This document shows positions 26,561 through 33,412 of a DNA stretch of 33,412 bases, piece after piece. The stretch spans positions 1-33,412 of the forward strand of contig JAATFP010000056.1 of the NCBI GenBank assembly GCA_015655125.1. Direction: 5' to 3'. The notes under the pieces are model-generated. The model was not told the origin of the DNA and searched no databases. It saw only the letters and a program-made list of their open reading frames with translations. The position numbers and the translations under genes were made by a program. This stretch comes from Chitinophagales bacterium (GTDB taxonomy: Bacteria > Bacteroidota > Bacteroidia > Chitinophagales > Chitinophagaceae). Within the stretch, counting starts at the first letter, position 1; each line of letters starts with the position of its first letter.

Positions 26561-28981
26561 ATGAAATACTTCGTTGCCTTACTTCTTATCATCAGCGCAT
26601 TTGGATTCAGCAATAGTGCTTTGGCACAAAATACAAAACCGGTTACCGGCATTGTTACGGACAACTCCAATAAGCCTTTGAAAGCGGTAACGGTTTCTCT
26701 TCTGCACGCAAAAGACAGCAGCCTGATTAAAACAGCGATCACGGATTCGGAGGGGAAGTTTGAATTTTCCGGTGCAGATACGGCCTACATCCTGCAATTC
26801 AGTAGTGTGGGTTATGCAGATAAATACAGTAAAGTTTATGCACAAAATGAGAGTGCCGAAACATTATTTGCTTTGGAAATTTCCGGGAAGAAACTGGAAA
26901 CCGTTACAGTTACCGCAAAAAAGCCGTTGATAGAAATAAAATCCGATAAGACAATTTTTAATGTGGAAGGAAGCATCAACGCTACCGGTAGCAATGCCCT
27001 GGAGCTGTTGCAAAAAAGCCCGGGTGTGCGCGTGGACAATAATGAAAACATCGGCATGAAAGGAAAGAACGGTGTGAAAGTATATATAGATGGAAAGATG
27101 AGTCAGCTTGATGCGAAAGACCTGGCGGCTTATTTGAAGAGTATCAACAGTGCGGATGTGGAAGCTATAGAAATGATCAGCAACCCGAGCGCAAAATACG
27201 ATGCAAGCGGGAACGCCGGGATCATCAATATCCGCCTTAAGAAAAATAAAAAATACGGCACCAACGGTTCTGTAAACGTTGGGCTGGTACAGGGATTTAC
27301 GCCAAAAGGAAACGGAAGTGTGAACCTGAATTACCGGGATAAAAAAATAAATATTTTTGGCAATGCAGGTATTTACGCGGGCCAATATCGCAATACGCAG
27401 AATATCTACCGCATACAAAATGATTCCATATACGATCAACATGCGCGGAGCGTTTCTGACAACACAAATTACAGCGGCAAAGCGGGGGCTGATTTCTTCA
27501 TCAACAAGAACAATACATTTGGTGTAATGGCGAGCATCAACACCGGTAATGGTAAATGGACCAATAAGAGCAGTACGGCCGTTTCTTATGAACCTACCGG
27601 CCAGTTTGTGAAAACACTAACGGCCACAAATGAGATACCGGGCAGGCGTACCAATTTTAACGGCAACCTCAATTACCGATACACAGATACTTCTGGCAAG
27701 GAGATTAATGCAGATGCGGATTATGGCCTGTTTAGAAATACGGGCAGAAGTTACCAGCCAAATTATTACACCGATGCCAATGGTAATACATTGTATGATG
27801 TAATCAACCGGAACAATACGCCTACAGATATTGATATTTACACTGCCAAGGTGGATGTGGAACAAAATAAATGGAAAGGTAAATTCGGATATGGTGCTAA
27901 AACAGCTTATGTGAAAACACAAAATTCGTTTGAATTTTTCACCGATCAGAATGGCGTTCCGATAAAAAATCTGCAACGAAGCAACAGCTTTAAATACATC
28001 GAAAATGTAAATGCTGCCTATGTGAATTACAACCGCGAGTTGACCAGGAAACTCAGTCTGCAGGCAGGGCTACGTTTGGAACAAACCAACAGCGAAGGCG
28101 ATATCACACGCGATGATGGAGTGGTGCAGGCAGACAACAATATCAAGCGCCATTACCTGGATTTCTTTCCAAGCGCGGCTTTCACGTATAACCTGAATGA
28201 TAAAAACACGTTCAATATTACTTACAGCCGCCGCATCGACCGTCCTTCCTACCAGGATCTGAATCCGTTTGAAAACAAGCTGGATGAACTGACGTATGAA
28301 AAAGGAAATGCATTTTTAAAACCACAATACACCGATAATATTGAATTGTCGCACGTGTTTCACAGCATTCTTACTACCACTATCGGCTACAGCAATGTGA
28401 AGGATTATCGTTCGCAGGTACTGGACACAACGGGAAATGCTACCTATGTGCAGCAGCGCAACCTCGCCACACAGAAGATCTATTCTCTTAGTATTGGCTC
28501 ATCTTTGCCAATAAACAAATGGTGGAGCGGCTATGCGAATTTTTATGTGAACCATCAGCAATTCAGGGGAGAATTTACCAACCTGCCTATTCATATTGAT
28601 GTAAACAGTTATGGCGGTTATCTTCAAAACACGTTCTTGCTTGGCAAGGATTATTCTGCGGAGTTCAGCGGTTGGTTCAATGGACCTGGTATCGATGGAA
28701 CGATCCGTTCCAAAGCGATGGGAACGATAGACATCGGCGCGCAGAAGCAGCTGATGAAAAAACGCGCGACCATAAAAGTTAGCTATACCGATTTGTTTCA
28801 CACCGGCCTGTGGCGCGGTTATTCAAACCTGAACGGGTTGTATGCAACACTTAATGGACGGTGGGAAAGCCAGACGGCACGCATCAACTTTACTTATCGC
28901 TTCGGAAGCAGCCAGGTGGCTGCCTCGCGCCAGCGTCAAACCGGGCTTGACCCGGAAGCGAATCGTGTAAAAGGGAAATAG
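26561..28981 (+). CDS. TonB-dependent-receptor-like outer-membrane protein (OMP_b-brl_3 type)
   Basis: 806 residues. Signal peptide 1-22 (ending NSALAQ), then a carboxypeptidase-regulatory-like domain (about 24-110: GIVTDNSNKPLKAVTVSLLH to LQFSSVGYADKYSK). A plug-like domain follows (about 115-225), with NALELLQKSPGVRVD, KVYIDGK and ISNPSAKYDASGNAGIINI. The remaining 580 residues form a beta barrel with FNITYSRRIDRPSYQDLNPF and the family's usual tail, FTYRFGSSQVAASRQRQTGL. The group is widespread in Bacteroidota; it lacks an adjacent SusD, so it is not a classical glycan-uptake pair. The ligand is unknown. A strong terminator follows at 29045-29072. Confidence 0.93.
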   Translation: MKYFVALLLIISAFGFSNSALAQNTKPVTGIVTDNSNKPLKAVTVSLLHAKDSSLIKTAITDSEGKFEFSGADTAYILQFSSVGYADKYSKVYAQNESAETLFALEISGKKLETVTVTAKKPLIEIKSDKTIFNVEGSINATGSNALELLQKSPGVRVDNNENIGMKGKNGVKVYIDGKMSQLDAKDLAAYLKSINSADVEAIEMISNPSAKYDASGNAGIINIRLKKNKKYGTNGSVNVGLVQGFTPKGNGSVNLNYRDKKINIFGNAGIYAGQYRNTQNIYRIQNDSIYDQHARSVSDNTNYSGKAGADFFINKNNTFGVMASINTGNGKWTNKSSTAVSYEPTGQFVKTLTATNEIPGRRTNFNGNLNYRYTDTSGKEINADADYGLFRNTGRSYQPNYYTDANGNTLYDVINRNNTPTDIDIYTAKVDVEQNKWKGKFGYGAKTAYVKTQNSFEFFTDQNGVPIKNLQRSNSFKYIENVNAAYVNYNRELTRKLSLQAGLRLEQTNSEGDITRDDGVVQADNNIKRHYLDFFPSAAFTYNLNDKNTFNITYSRRIDRPSYQDLNPFENKLDELTYEKGNAFLKPQYTDNIELSHVFHSILTTTIGYSNVKDYRSQVLDTTGNATYVQQRNLATQKIYSLSIGSSLPINKWWSGYANFYVNHQQFRGEFTNLPIHIDVNSYGGYLQNTFLLGKDYSAEFSGWFNGPGIDGTIRSKAMGTIDIGAQKQLMKKRATIKVSYTDLFHTGLWRGYSNLNGLYATLNGRWESQTARINFTYRFGSSQVAASRQRQTGLDPEANRVKGK

Positions 28982-29044
28982 AAGCACAGGTTACCCGCAT
29001 TTGTACGGGTCTAATTTTAATTCAAGATCAAATTAAGAATGATG

Positions 29045-29072
29045 ATCCACAACGTTTGTTGTGGATTTTTTT
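29045..29072 (+). terminator. Rho-independent terminator of the receptor gene
   Basis: Perfect 9-bp stem ATCCACAAC / GTTGTGGAT with a GTTT loop, followed at once by a run of T (to 29072). It lies 63 bp after the stop codon. Confidence 0.85.
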
Positions 29073-29276
29073 GTCAGAAAAGTTTTTAGTTGACAACAGT
29101 TTCAGGCATATTGAAAGGCGGCACGGAAAAATCGTTTCATAATTTGTAGAAAAAGTTCGAAATCCTGTTAAACAGACTCTTTTCAAAGCATTTAACTTGC
29201 ATTTGTGCCGGAAAGATATATTCTTTGGGAAATATAATATCCGGAACATACTTATTAACCTATCCGAAAACAAATT

Positions 29277-29567
29277 ATGAGAAAATCTACACTTCACACC
29301 AAAGAAGGGCACACTTTGGCTACAAAAAAGCAACAATTTGAAAATCTGGCCCGAATCCTGGAAATTTCTTACGAAGGCGTTCTCAAGCTAAGGCCGAAAA
29401 TTGCGGTGGCCACAGACTGGGACAAGAACAAAGATTTCCTGCTTGTGGAGATTTGTGGTAATCCTCCAAAGTACCTGGTGGAAAAGATCCGTACCCACTT
29501 GGTGGGCAACAGGTACATTCATTTACAATACGGCATCCTCGATCAAACAAATTCAAAAGCGAATTGA
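29277..29567 (+). CDS. Small conserved-looking hypothetical protein
   Basis: 96 residues, soluble, no signal peptide or membrane helix. A basic N-terminus (MRKSTLHTKEGHTLATKKQQ) precedes a mixed alpha/beta stretch: FENLARILEISYEGVLKLRP, then VATDWDKNKDFLLVEICGNP and a helix-strand end VEKIRTHLVGNRYIHLQYGIL. I do not recognise the family. It is flanked by the receptor terminator upstream and the tRNA-Arg promoter downstream, so it is probably its own unit; TTG (29197-29199) and TATTCTTTG (29219-29227) are a loose candidate promoter. The coherent amphipathic pattern makes it a likely real gene. Confidence 0.6.
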   Translation: MRKSTLHTKEGHTLATKKQQFENLARILEISYEGVLKLRPKIAVATDWDKNKDFLLVEICGNPPKYLVEKIRTHLVGNRYIHLQYGILDQTNSKAN

Positions 29568-29593
29568 TATCCGCATCCAATATTTTTTTAAAA

Positions 29594-29628
29594 TTGTCGT
29601 GTTTAAAATAAAATTTTCCTTATCTTTG
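29594..29628 (+). promoter_or_regulatory. Promoter of the tRNA-Arg gene
   Basis: TATCTTTG at 29621-29628 is an exact TAnnTTTG -7 element. TTG at 29594-29596 lies 24 bp upstream, one base beyond the usual spacing. The predicted start near 29635 is about 27 nt before the mature tRNA. Confidence 0.6.
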
Positions 29629-29661
29629 CCGTCCAAAAATCAGTAACGCTGATGTTTGAAT

Positions 29662-29735
29662 GGCTGCGTAGCTCAACTGAATAGAGCATCTCACTACGGA
29701 TGAGAAGGTTTTAGGTTTGAATCCTAACGCGGTCA
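29662..29735 (+). tRNA. tRNA-Arg (anticodon ACG), with unusual elbow bases
   Basis: 74 nt without CCA. Acceptor GGCTGCG / CGCGGTC pairs fully (two wobbles), D stem GCTC/GAGC, anticodon arm TCTCA-CTACGGA-TGAGA (ACG at 29696-29698, A34 presumably edited to inosine), and T stem TTAGG/CCTAA are all intact; the discriminator is A. Position 19 is A (29680) and position 56 is T (29718), whereas nearly all tRNAs have G19 and C56. Both changes together would keep a Watson-Crick pair. A single-gene unit with its own promoter and terminator. Confidence 0.93.
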
Positions 29736-29737
29736 CG

Positions 29738-29776
29738 AATGGAAAGTCTTTACCACAAAGACTTTCCATTTTTTTT
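29738..29776 (+). terminator. Rho-independent terminator of tRNA-Arg
   Basis: Perfect 14-bp stem (29738-29751 with 29757-29770), loop ACCAC, followed by six more T. It begins two bases after the mature tRNA 3' end. Confidence 0.9.
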
Positions 29777-29996
29777 AAAAAACACTCTCCTCAGCTGATG
29801 GCTTTTATCAAAAGCTAATGATATCGTTAATAAAAGTTTATAGACGACTACCTACAGAATCTTCGAACACATATTTCACGAATGTAAAATTTACGAACAA
29901 TAAGAAAAGCATCAACTCCTTGCGGTAAAAATTGCCGGCCATGAATCGCAGTTATACTGTCCACACTTTAATTCAGCCGATTTTAAATTGGTAGGT

Positions 29997-30128
29997 ATGA
30001 AACGAAGTTTTCTTATATTTTATCACACTCTTTCTTTCATGGCGATTTATTTTCCTAATCTATGTTTTGCGGATGAACATTATCACTCACAACAATTGAT
30101 ACCGATCTTCCTTCTGATGTTGCCTTAA
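29997..30128 (+). CDS. Possible small secreted peptide or remnant (43 codons)
   Basis: The frame opens MKRSFLIFYHTLSFMAIYFP and continues NLCFADE, which reads as a signal peptide with cleavage after CFA, then stops after only 18 more residues. It overlaps the 3' end of the opposing gene (30055-30128). It may be a tiny exported peptide, the stump of a gene whose remainder was lost, or chance. The rest of the gap 29777-30054 shows nothing else. Confidence 0.25.
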   Translation: MKRSFLIFYHTLSFMAIYFPNLCFADEHYHSQQLIPIFLLMLP

Positions 30129-30705
30129 TGATAAAAGTCTCTTCCCAGCCAGCGTTTCGCAGTTCGATACTTTTAAGTAGCCATGTGCCGCTGCGATCGG
30201 CTGTGATGGTGAATTTCCTATTCATCCTGTTGACCGGGCCTTCACCTTTTGAGATTCTTTCACCGTTGTTGTGCGCGGTTTTATAATAGGTACTTGTAAT
30301 TAACAATTTAACTTCGGCACCTGGTTTTGCCTTCCCGTATATTTTATAGTCTCCCCGTACCTTTTGATTGTTTTTCGGAAAAATAATCAAAAGTGGGGCG
30401 GCGGTAGTTGAATTGTTTATTTCTGCATTTTTGCAGGAGCCGTTATAAAAAATGGTGCTTTCCGGTTTATGTACGGAACAACCTATGGAAGCTTCCGATC
30501 TGAAGACAAACAAAACTTTTGCGTTTTTTAAGGCATCCAGCTTGTTGAAGTGCATTCCACCGCTATAGGAAAGAATGTCCTTCTGGGCCGGGTGATTTAG
30601 TTTTTGAATGCATTCCGGCTGGGTTGTGTCTGCAACCTTGGCAAATGTTTTTCCGATAAACAAAATCGGGATAAAGTACATATACAAAAGGATGATTTTT
30701 TTCAT
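30055..30705 (-). CDS. Secreted protein with a C-terminal Ig-like domain, downstream of the cytolysin-like gene
   Basis: 216 residues. Signal peptide 1-22 (MKKIILLYMYFIPILFIGKT, cleaved near FAK); no lipobox. Residues 30-95 are unrecognised and hold Cys32, Cys76 and Cys91. Residues about 104-206 look like a bacterial Ig-like sandwich: PLLIIFPKNNQKVRGDYKIY, then GKAKPGAEVKLLI, FTITADRSGTWLLKSIEL and FIIKATSEGRSVSIVV show the alternating strand pattern and the acidic-G-W turn of such domains. It follows the CDC-like gene by 130 bp on the same strand, so they may be co-transcribed; no clear promoter or terminator lies between. It could be a partner or immunity protein, or be unrelated. Confidence 0.7.
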   Translation of the reverse strand: MKKIILLYMYFIPILFIGKTFAKVADTTQPECIQKLNHPAQKDILSYSGGMHFNKLDALKNAKVLFVFRSEASIGCSVHKPESTIFYNGSCKNAEINNSTTAAPLLIIFPKNNQKVRGDYKIYGKAKPGAEVKLLITSTYYKTAHNNGERISKGEGPVNRMNRKFTITADRSGTWLLKSIELRNAGWEETFIIKATSEGRSVSIVVSDNVHPQNID

Positions 30706-30835
30706 AACTGAATTTTCAGGAAAGGAAAATTTTTAAATTTGTGAGCCTGGATTTTGCCGGAACGCCCTAATCAATTATATAAACACCTTCAATAAACACA
30801 ACTGACATATATCGCAGGCCTGATTTCAAAATAGG

Positions 30836-32587
30836 TTAATGTTGAGGTGCGCGCTGCATCGTGGTAACGGTGTAATTAAAATTAAATATTCTGCCATTGA
30901 TGTTTGCCGGTACATCGAACGGACTGCCTGACCTGATATCTTTCAAATGCACATCAAACTTTGGCACTTTTGTATTATCATTTGTACTGCCGCCGATGCT
31001 GGTTCGATAAGTGACGATCCTTTTGGTATCCACCCGGAAGATCGGATTTTGCTGATATTCTTCATCGCTTACTGTAAAATGATAGGTTGTGCCTACGCGA
31101 TAGGATTGCCGGAAATCAATTTGCGGAGGTACCTGGCAGCCGCTCCAGTCCTGCATCCAGCAAATGATTGGTTTGTTGTTTCCGGAATTTTCTCCTTTCC
31201 ATTGACCGTTGGAAAGAATGCCGACCGATTGTGAAATACCCAGTTTTACTTTTTCGCTTTTATTGTCACTGATGCTGTTGAGCGTTACAGTAATGTCCCA
31301 CGGTTGGGGTGCAGCTGCCGCAGGCGGCTTTGGTACACACTGCTGATAGTTGATATTGCTGGCAACACTTTCCCAGCGCATACCGATATTTCTCATATTC
31401 TTAAAAGTATATTCGATCGGCACTGCCGCTTGTGAAGAAGTATTGGTCATCCATTGATTGATGGTGGCCTGAACAGACGCGGCAGTTGGATTCGGGATCG
31501 TGATCACGTCACCGTTGCCGCCGATGAAAAGCAGGCGGACAGTAGTTTTCTCCCTGCTCATTTTGTCCACTATATTCAATCCCAGGTTGGCAGAAACACC
31601 AAAACCATCATAGGATGCTTTGGCACCCACTTCCAGATGATCCTGGTCGAGTTCTGTTTCAATGATGCCAATCACGCGGCGGCCGTAGGTTACAGACGAC
31701 ATGTATACATTTTCATTCTTTTCATTTTCTGCAGGATCTTTGTAAAAACCGCTGTCGGCCCTGTCGGGAAGGTTGGCGGTGATCACATAATTCTTTTGCT
31801 TGGCGTCGATGCTCATATATGTTTTTTTACTATCGTAATTCAGTCCGAATTTTGCGCTCGCTTTAAACCCGAAACCGCCGCCGCCGGCTTCCACATTGAG
31901 TGCAAACGATGCTTCGTTAACAATGGTTTGGACATATATTTCGGTAGAAAGATTATTGGCCTGTTTGGGCATGGCAGCCTTTAAAGTGCCTGTCGCTTCA
32001 TCCAGGTTATTTTTAGTGGGATCGTTTATCAATATTTGCTTACCGCTTCCGGAACTTGATGAAACCTGCAATATGATTGGGTTTCGCCGCGATTGGTTGT
32101 GCGGTGGCTGAACATTGTTCTTGATGTAATCATTGTAATTGTATGCTGCACCTGGATATGTAAAAGCCATTTTATCGGCCAGCGGCGCATCGAAACTTTC
32201 AGATTCAGGACTCAATGAAACCGTATAGGAAGTACAGATAAGGCCATTGTCGTCGGAAGAGCCTTTCTGTCTGGGTTTTGTTTTGCCGTCGCCTACGCGG
32301 GAGGTCATTTGTATCTTGTCGAGTGGCACGATGGTGGTGCTTATTTTGGTTCCACCCAATGTGGTTACCATCGGTGTTCCATATCCCAGTTTTGCAAGGG
32401 TTCCGTCATTCAATTTTACTTTGCTTTTGGAAATATCGCCAACATTTCTCGTGTTTTTTTTATCGGACGTCACCACTTTTTTGCCGGTAATTATTTGGGG
32501 ATTCTTTATAATTTTCATTTCTTTTGAAACCTGTGCCGAAGCTGCAGCGCAGGACATGGTCAAAAATATCATCGCGATCAATTTCAT
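30836..32587 (-). CDS. Cholesterol-dependent-cytolysin-like (CDC-like) secreted pore-forming protein
   Basis: 583 residues with a signal peptide cleaved near ASA-QV (residue 18). Residues about 118-420 align by eye with domains 1-3 of thiol-activated cytolysins: FTYPGAAYN (143) for their YPGA; NEASFALNV then a glycine-rich hairpin (234-250); NYVITANLP (266); VYMSSVTYGRRV (294) for their SSVAYGR; a second hairpin with YDGFGVSANLGL; TTVRLLFIGGNGD (348) for their VLGG; and AAVPIEYTFKNMRN. The two hairpins would form the membrane beta-strands. The Trp-rich undecapeptide and usual domain 4 are absent; residues 428-583 are a different beta-rich domain with a Cys pair (CWMQDWSGC). In Bacteroidota, CDC-like proteins are known as two-component antibacterial toxins. 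Only one CDC-like gene is visible here. AAAAAGG precedes the ATG. Confidence 0.85.
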   Translation of the reverse strand: MKLIAMIFLTMSCAAASAQVSKEMKIIKNPQIITGKKVVTSDKKNTRNVGDISKSKVKLNDGTLAKLGYGTPMVTTLGGTKISTTIVPLDKIQMTSRVGDGKTKPRQKGSSDDNGLICTSYTVSLSPESESFDAPLADKMAFTYPGAAYNYNDYIKNNVQPPHNQSRRNPIILQVSSSSGSGKQILINDPTKNNLDEATGTLKAAMPKQANNLSTEIYVQTIVNEASFALNVEAGGGGFGFKASAKFGLNYDSKKTYMSIDAKQKNYVITANLPDRADSGFYKDPAENEKNENVYMSSVTYGRRVIGIIETELDQDHLEVGAKASYDGFGVSANLGLNIVDKMSREKTTVRLLFIGGNGDVITIPNPTAASVQATINQWMTNTSSQAAVPIEYTFKNMRNIGMRWESVASNINYQQCVPKPPAAAAPQPWDITVTLNSISDNKSEKVKLGISQSVGILSNGQWKGENSGNNKPIICWMQDWSGCQVPPQIDFRQSYRVGTTYHFTVSDEEYQQNPIFRVDTKRIVTYRTSIGGSTNDNTKVPKFDVHLKDIRSGSPFDVPANINGRIFNFNYTVTTMQRAPQH

Positions 32588-32806
32588 ATTTTCCTTTTTA
32601 TTGTGAGATGTGTTGTTCTTGAAATACGCTGCGAATTCGAAGGAACCACGGCAGTGTTCATTGCATTGAATACAAAATACCCTGAAAAATTAAGGTAGTG
32701 GTGTGAGGATCGACCAGCAGCAGATATAATCGATGAATAGATGAAAGGATGGCGAGGGGAATAATTTTAAACATCGAGGTGTTGTGGTATTAAAAATTAA
32801 ACCAGA

Positions 32807-32925
32807 ATAAAATCTGCACTCTATTTATGTTTCAACAAGCTCAACATGACAGAGGTTGGTCAGAGATATAAAATCTGCATTCTGGTTATGTTTCAACAAG
32901 CTCAATATGACAGATCGTGGCCATT
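32807..32925. repeat. Tandem pair of a 61-bp interspersed repeat
   Basis: Two units with a 61-bp period begin ATAAAATCTGCA at 32807 and 32868; their 25-base cores at 32828-32852 and 32889-32913 differ at one position. A third fragment, ATTCTGAGTTTGTTGAAT (32923-32940), resembles the start of a related unit. The same core occurs at 26191-26215. Similar CAAGCTCAACATGACA-type repeats are common between genes in Bacteroidota. Confidence 0.75.
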
Positions 32926-33016
32926 CTGAGTTTGTTGAATACAGTTTTGCAGCGCAAAATTTGCAATTAATCTAATGAAAACCGGGGATCATTTTTTAGA
33001 AGATGAGTCAATTAAT

Positions 33017-33050
33017 AAAATAGTCCAGGCCTTTTGGCTGGGACTATTTT
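33017..33050 (-). terminator. Rho-independent terminator of the OmpA-family gene
   Basis: AAAATAGTCCAGGCC (33017-33031) pairs with GGCTGGGACTATTTT (33036-33050) at 13 of 15 positions with a TTTT loop; A/T tails on both sides make it usable in both directions. It lies 24 bp after the stop codon of the gene on the minus strand. Confidence 0.8.
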
Positions 33051-33074
33051 ATTTGTGTTTGTAATTATAATATT

Positions 33075-33412
33075 TTAGAAATTCCTAACTACCATTTCCG
33101 TTCTGCGGTTTTTCGCACGGCCGGCGGCAGTAGCATTGTCTGCGATCGGTTTAGTTTCACCATAACCCGTAGATTTCAACCTGCTGGCATCGATACCTTT
33201 TGCTACCAGGTAATTTTTTACGGCACCTGCACGGTTATCGGAAAGAACCTGGTTGCTTTCATCGGAACCCTGAGAATCTGTGTGACCATCGATATCGATC
33301 ATCAATGATTCGTCAGCTTTCAACAATGCAACTACTGCATCAAGGGATTTGTTAGACTTAGCAAGCAATTTATAGCTACCTGTAGCGAAGAATACATTTT
33401 TCGCAGCGAAGT
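33075..33412 (-). CDS. OmpA-family protein, C-terminal peptidoglycan-binding domain (truncated by window edge)
   Basis: The gene runs in from the right edge; 111 codons of its 3' end are present. They form one OmpA_C-like domain: VFFATGSYKLL (the family's first strand), IDIDGHTDSQGSDESNQVLS with the Asp that binds diaminopimelate, then DNRAGAVKNYLVAKGIDASRL, GYGETKPIADN and NRRTEMVV. Such domains tether outer-membrane proteins or lipoproteins to peptidoglycan. The N-terminal part, which would tell whether it is a barrel or a multi-domain protein, lies outside. The TTG near 33368 is internal, not a start. Confidence 0.95.
   Translation of the reverse strand, partial: FAAKNVFFATGSYKLLAKSNKSLDAVVALLKADESLMIDIDGHTDSQGSDESNQVLSDNRAGAVKNYLVAKGIDASRLKSTGYGETKPIADNATAAGRAKNRRTEMVVRNF

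Larger units (their letters stand above)
32588..33074. other. 487-bp intergenic region upstream of the CDC-like gene
   Basis: It holds the leader of the cytolysin-like gene, a tandem interspersed repeat (32807-32925) and the terminator of the OmpA gene. No exact TAnnTTTG element was found for the cytolysin-like gene; TATTTTG (32669-32675 on the minus strand) is one base short. No gene seen. Confidence 0.6.

Noticed and set aside
29028..29336. 102-codon minus-strand frame over the receptor terminator
   Set aside because: It runs antisense through a strong terminator hairpin and into the start of the plus-strand small gene, with Ser/Phe/Cys-rich shadow-type composition.
31454..31984. 176-codon plus-strand frame inside the cytolysin-like gene
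   Set aside because: It is the antisense shadow of a clear CDC-like coding frame; no initiation signal or family match.
32807..32940. Repeats as a CRISPR array
   Set aside because: Only two full units and a fragment, the spacers are themselves similar between units, and no cas genes are present.

Overview
The window looks like a chromosomal segment of a Bacteroidota bacterium, most likely a Chitinophagaceae-type soil or water organism. This rests on the OMP_b-brl_3-type receptor, the LytS/LytR pairs, the SdiA-regulated lipoprotein, the PycTM (DUF5706) protein, the DUF4288 protein and promoters of the form TTG/TTTG-N17-23-TAnnTTTG. No transposase, integrase, phage gene or CRISPR array is visible. 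The organism assignment is inference from gene content; no 16S is present.

Layout. (1) 1-1893 (+): the C-terminal part of a sigma-54 activator response regulator, overlapping its histidine kinase. (2) 1966-5638 (-): tRNA-Cys, a small secreted carboxypeptidase-regulatory-like protein, then a LytR-type regulator, LytS-type kinase, DUF4288 protein and LiaF-like membrane protein, which look like an envelope-stress operon read from a clear promoter at 5655-5685. (3) 5938-16056 (+): five genes with gaps of only 2-12 bp: an HD-hydrolase/PycTM fusion, polyphosphate kinase 1, an SdiA-regulated lipoprotein, a 1205-residue phosphoesterase / kinase-like / Omp85 fusion, and a GAF-domain protein of unknown output. 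A hairpin terminator separates it from the convergent flavin/2Fe-2S reductase at 16119-17159. (4) 17428-26112 (+): a single 2894-codon gene for a cyclic beta-1,2-glucan synthase. (5) 26561-28981 (+): an outer-membrane TonB-receptor-like barrel, then a small unknown protein and a tRNA-Arg. (6) 30055-32587 (-): a secreted cholesterol-dependent-cytolysin-like (CDC-like) protein and a secreted Ig-like protein. (7) 33075-33412 (-): the C-terminal peptidoglycan-binding domain of an OmpA-family protein, cut by the window edge.

How the parts may work together. Two two-component pairs flank or sit in region 2; the LytS/LytR pair with LiaF-like protein suggests sensing of envelope damage. The five-gene polyphosphate block joins PPK1 to a nucleotide-hydrolase/PycTM membrane protein and an outer-membrane phosphoesterase, suggesting a stress-linked phosphate or nucleotide signalling unit; that linkage is inferred from spacing alone. 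The glucan synthase would make periplasmic or extracellular cyclic glucan.

Most interesting points: the CDC-like pore-forming protein with a non-canonical C-terminal domain and a secreted neighbour; the PycTM/HD protein in a ppk1 operon that also ends in a large GAF protein; the three-part phosphatase/kinase-like/Omp85 polypeptide; and a tRNA-Arg in which the near-universal G19-C56 elbow pair appears replaced by A19-U56.
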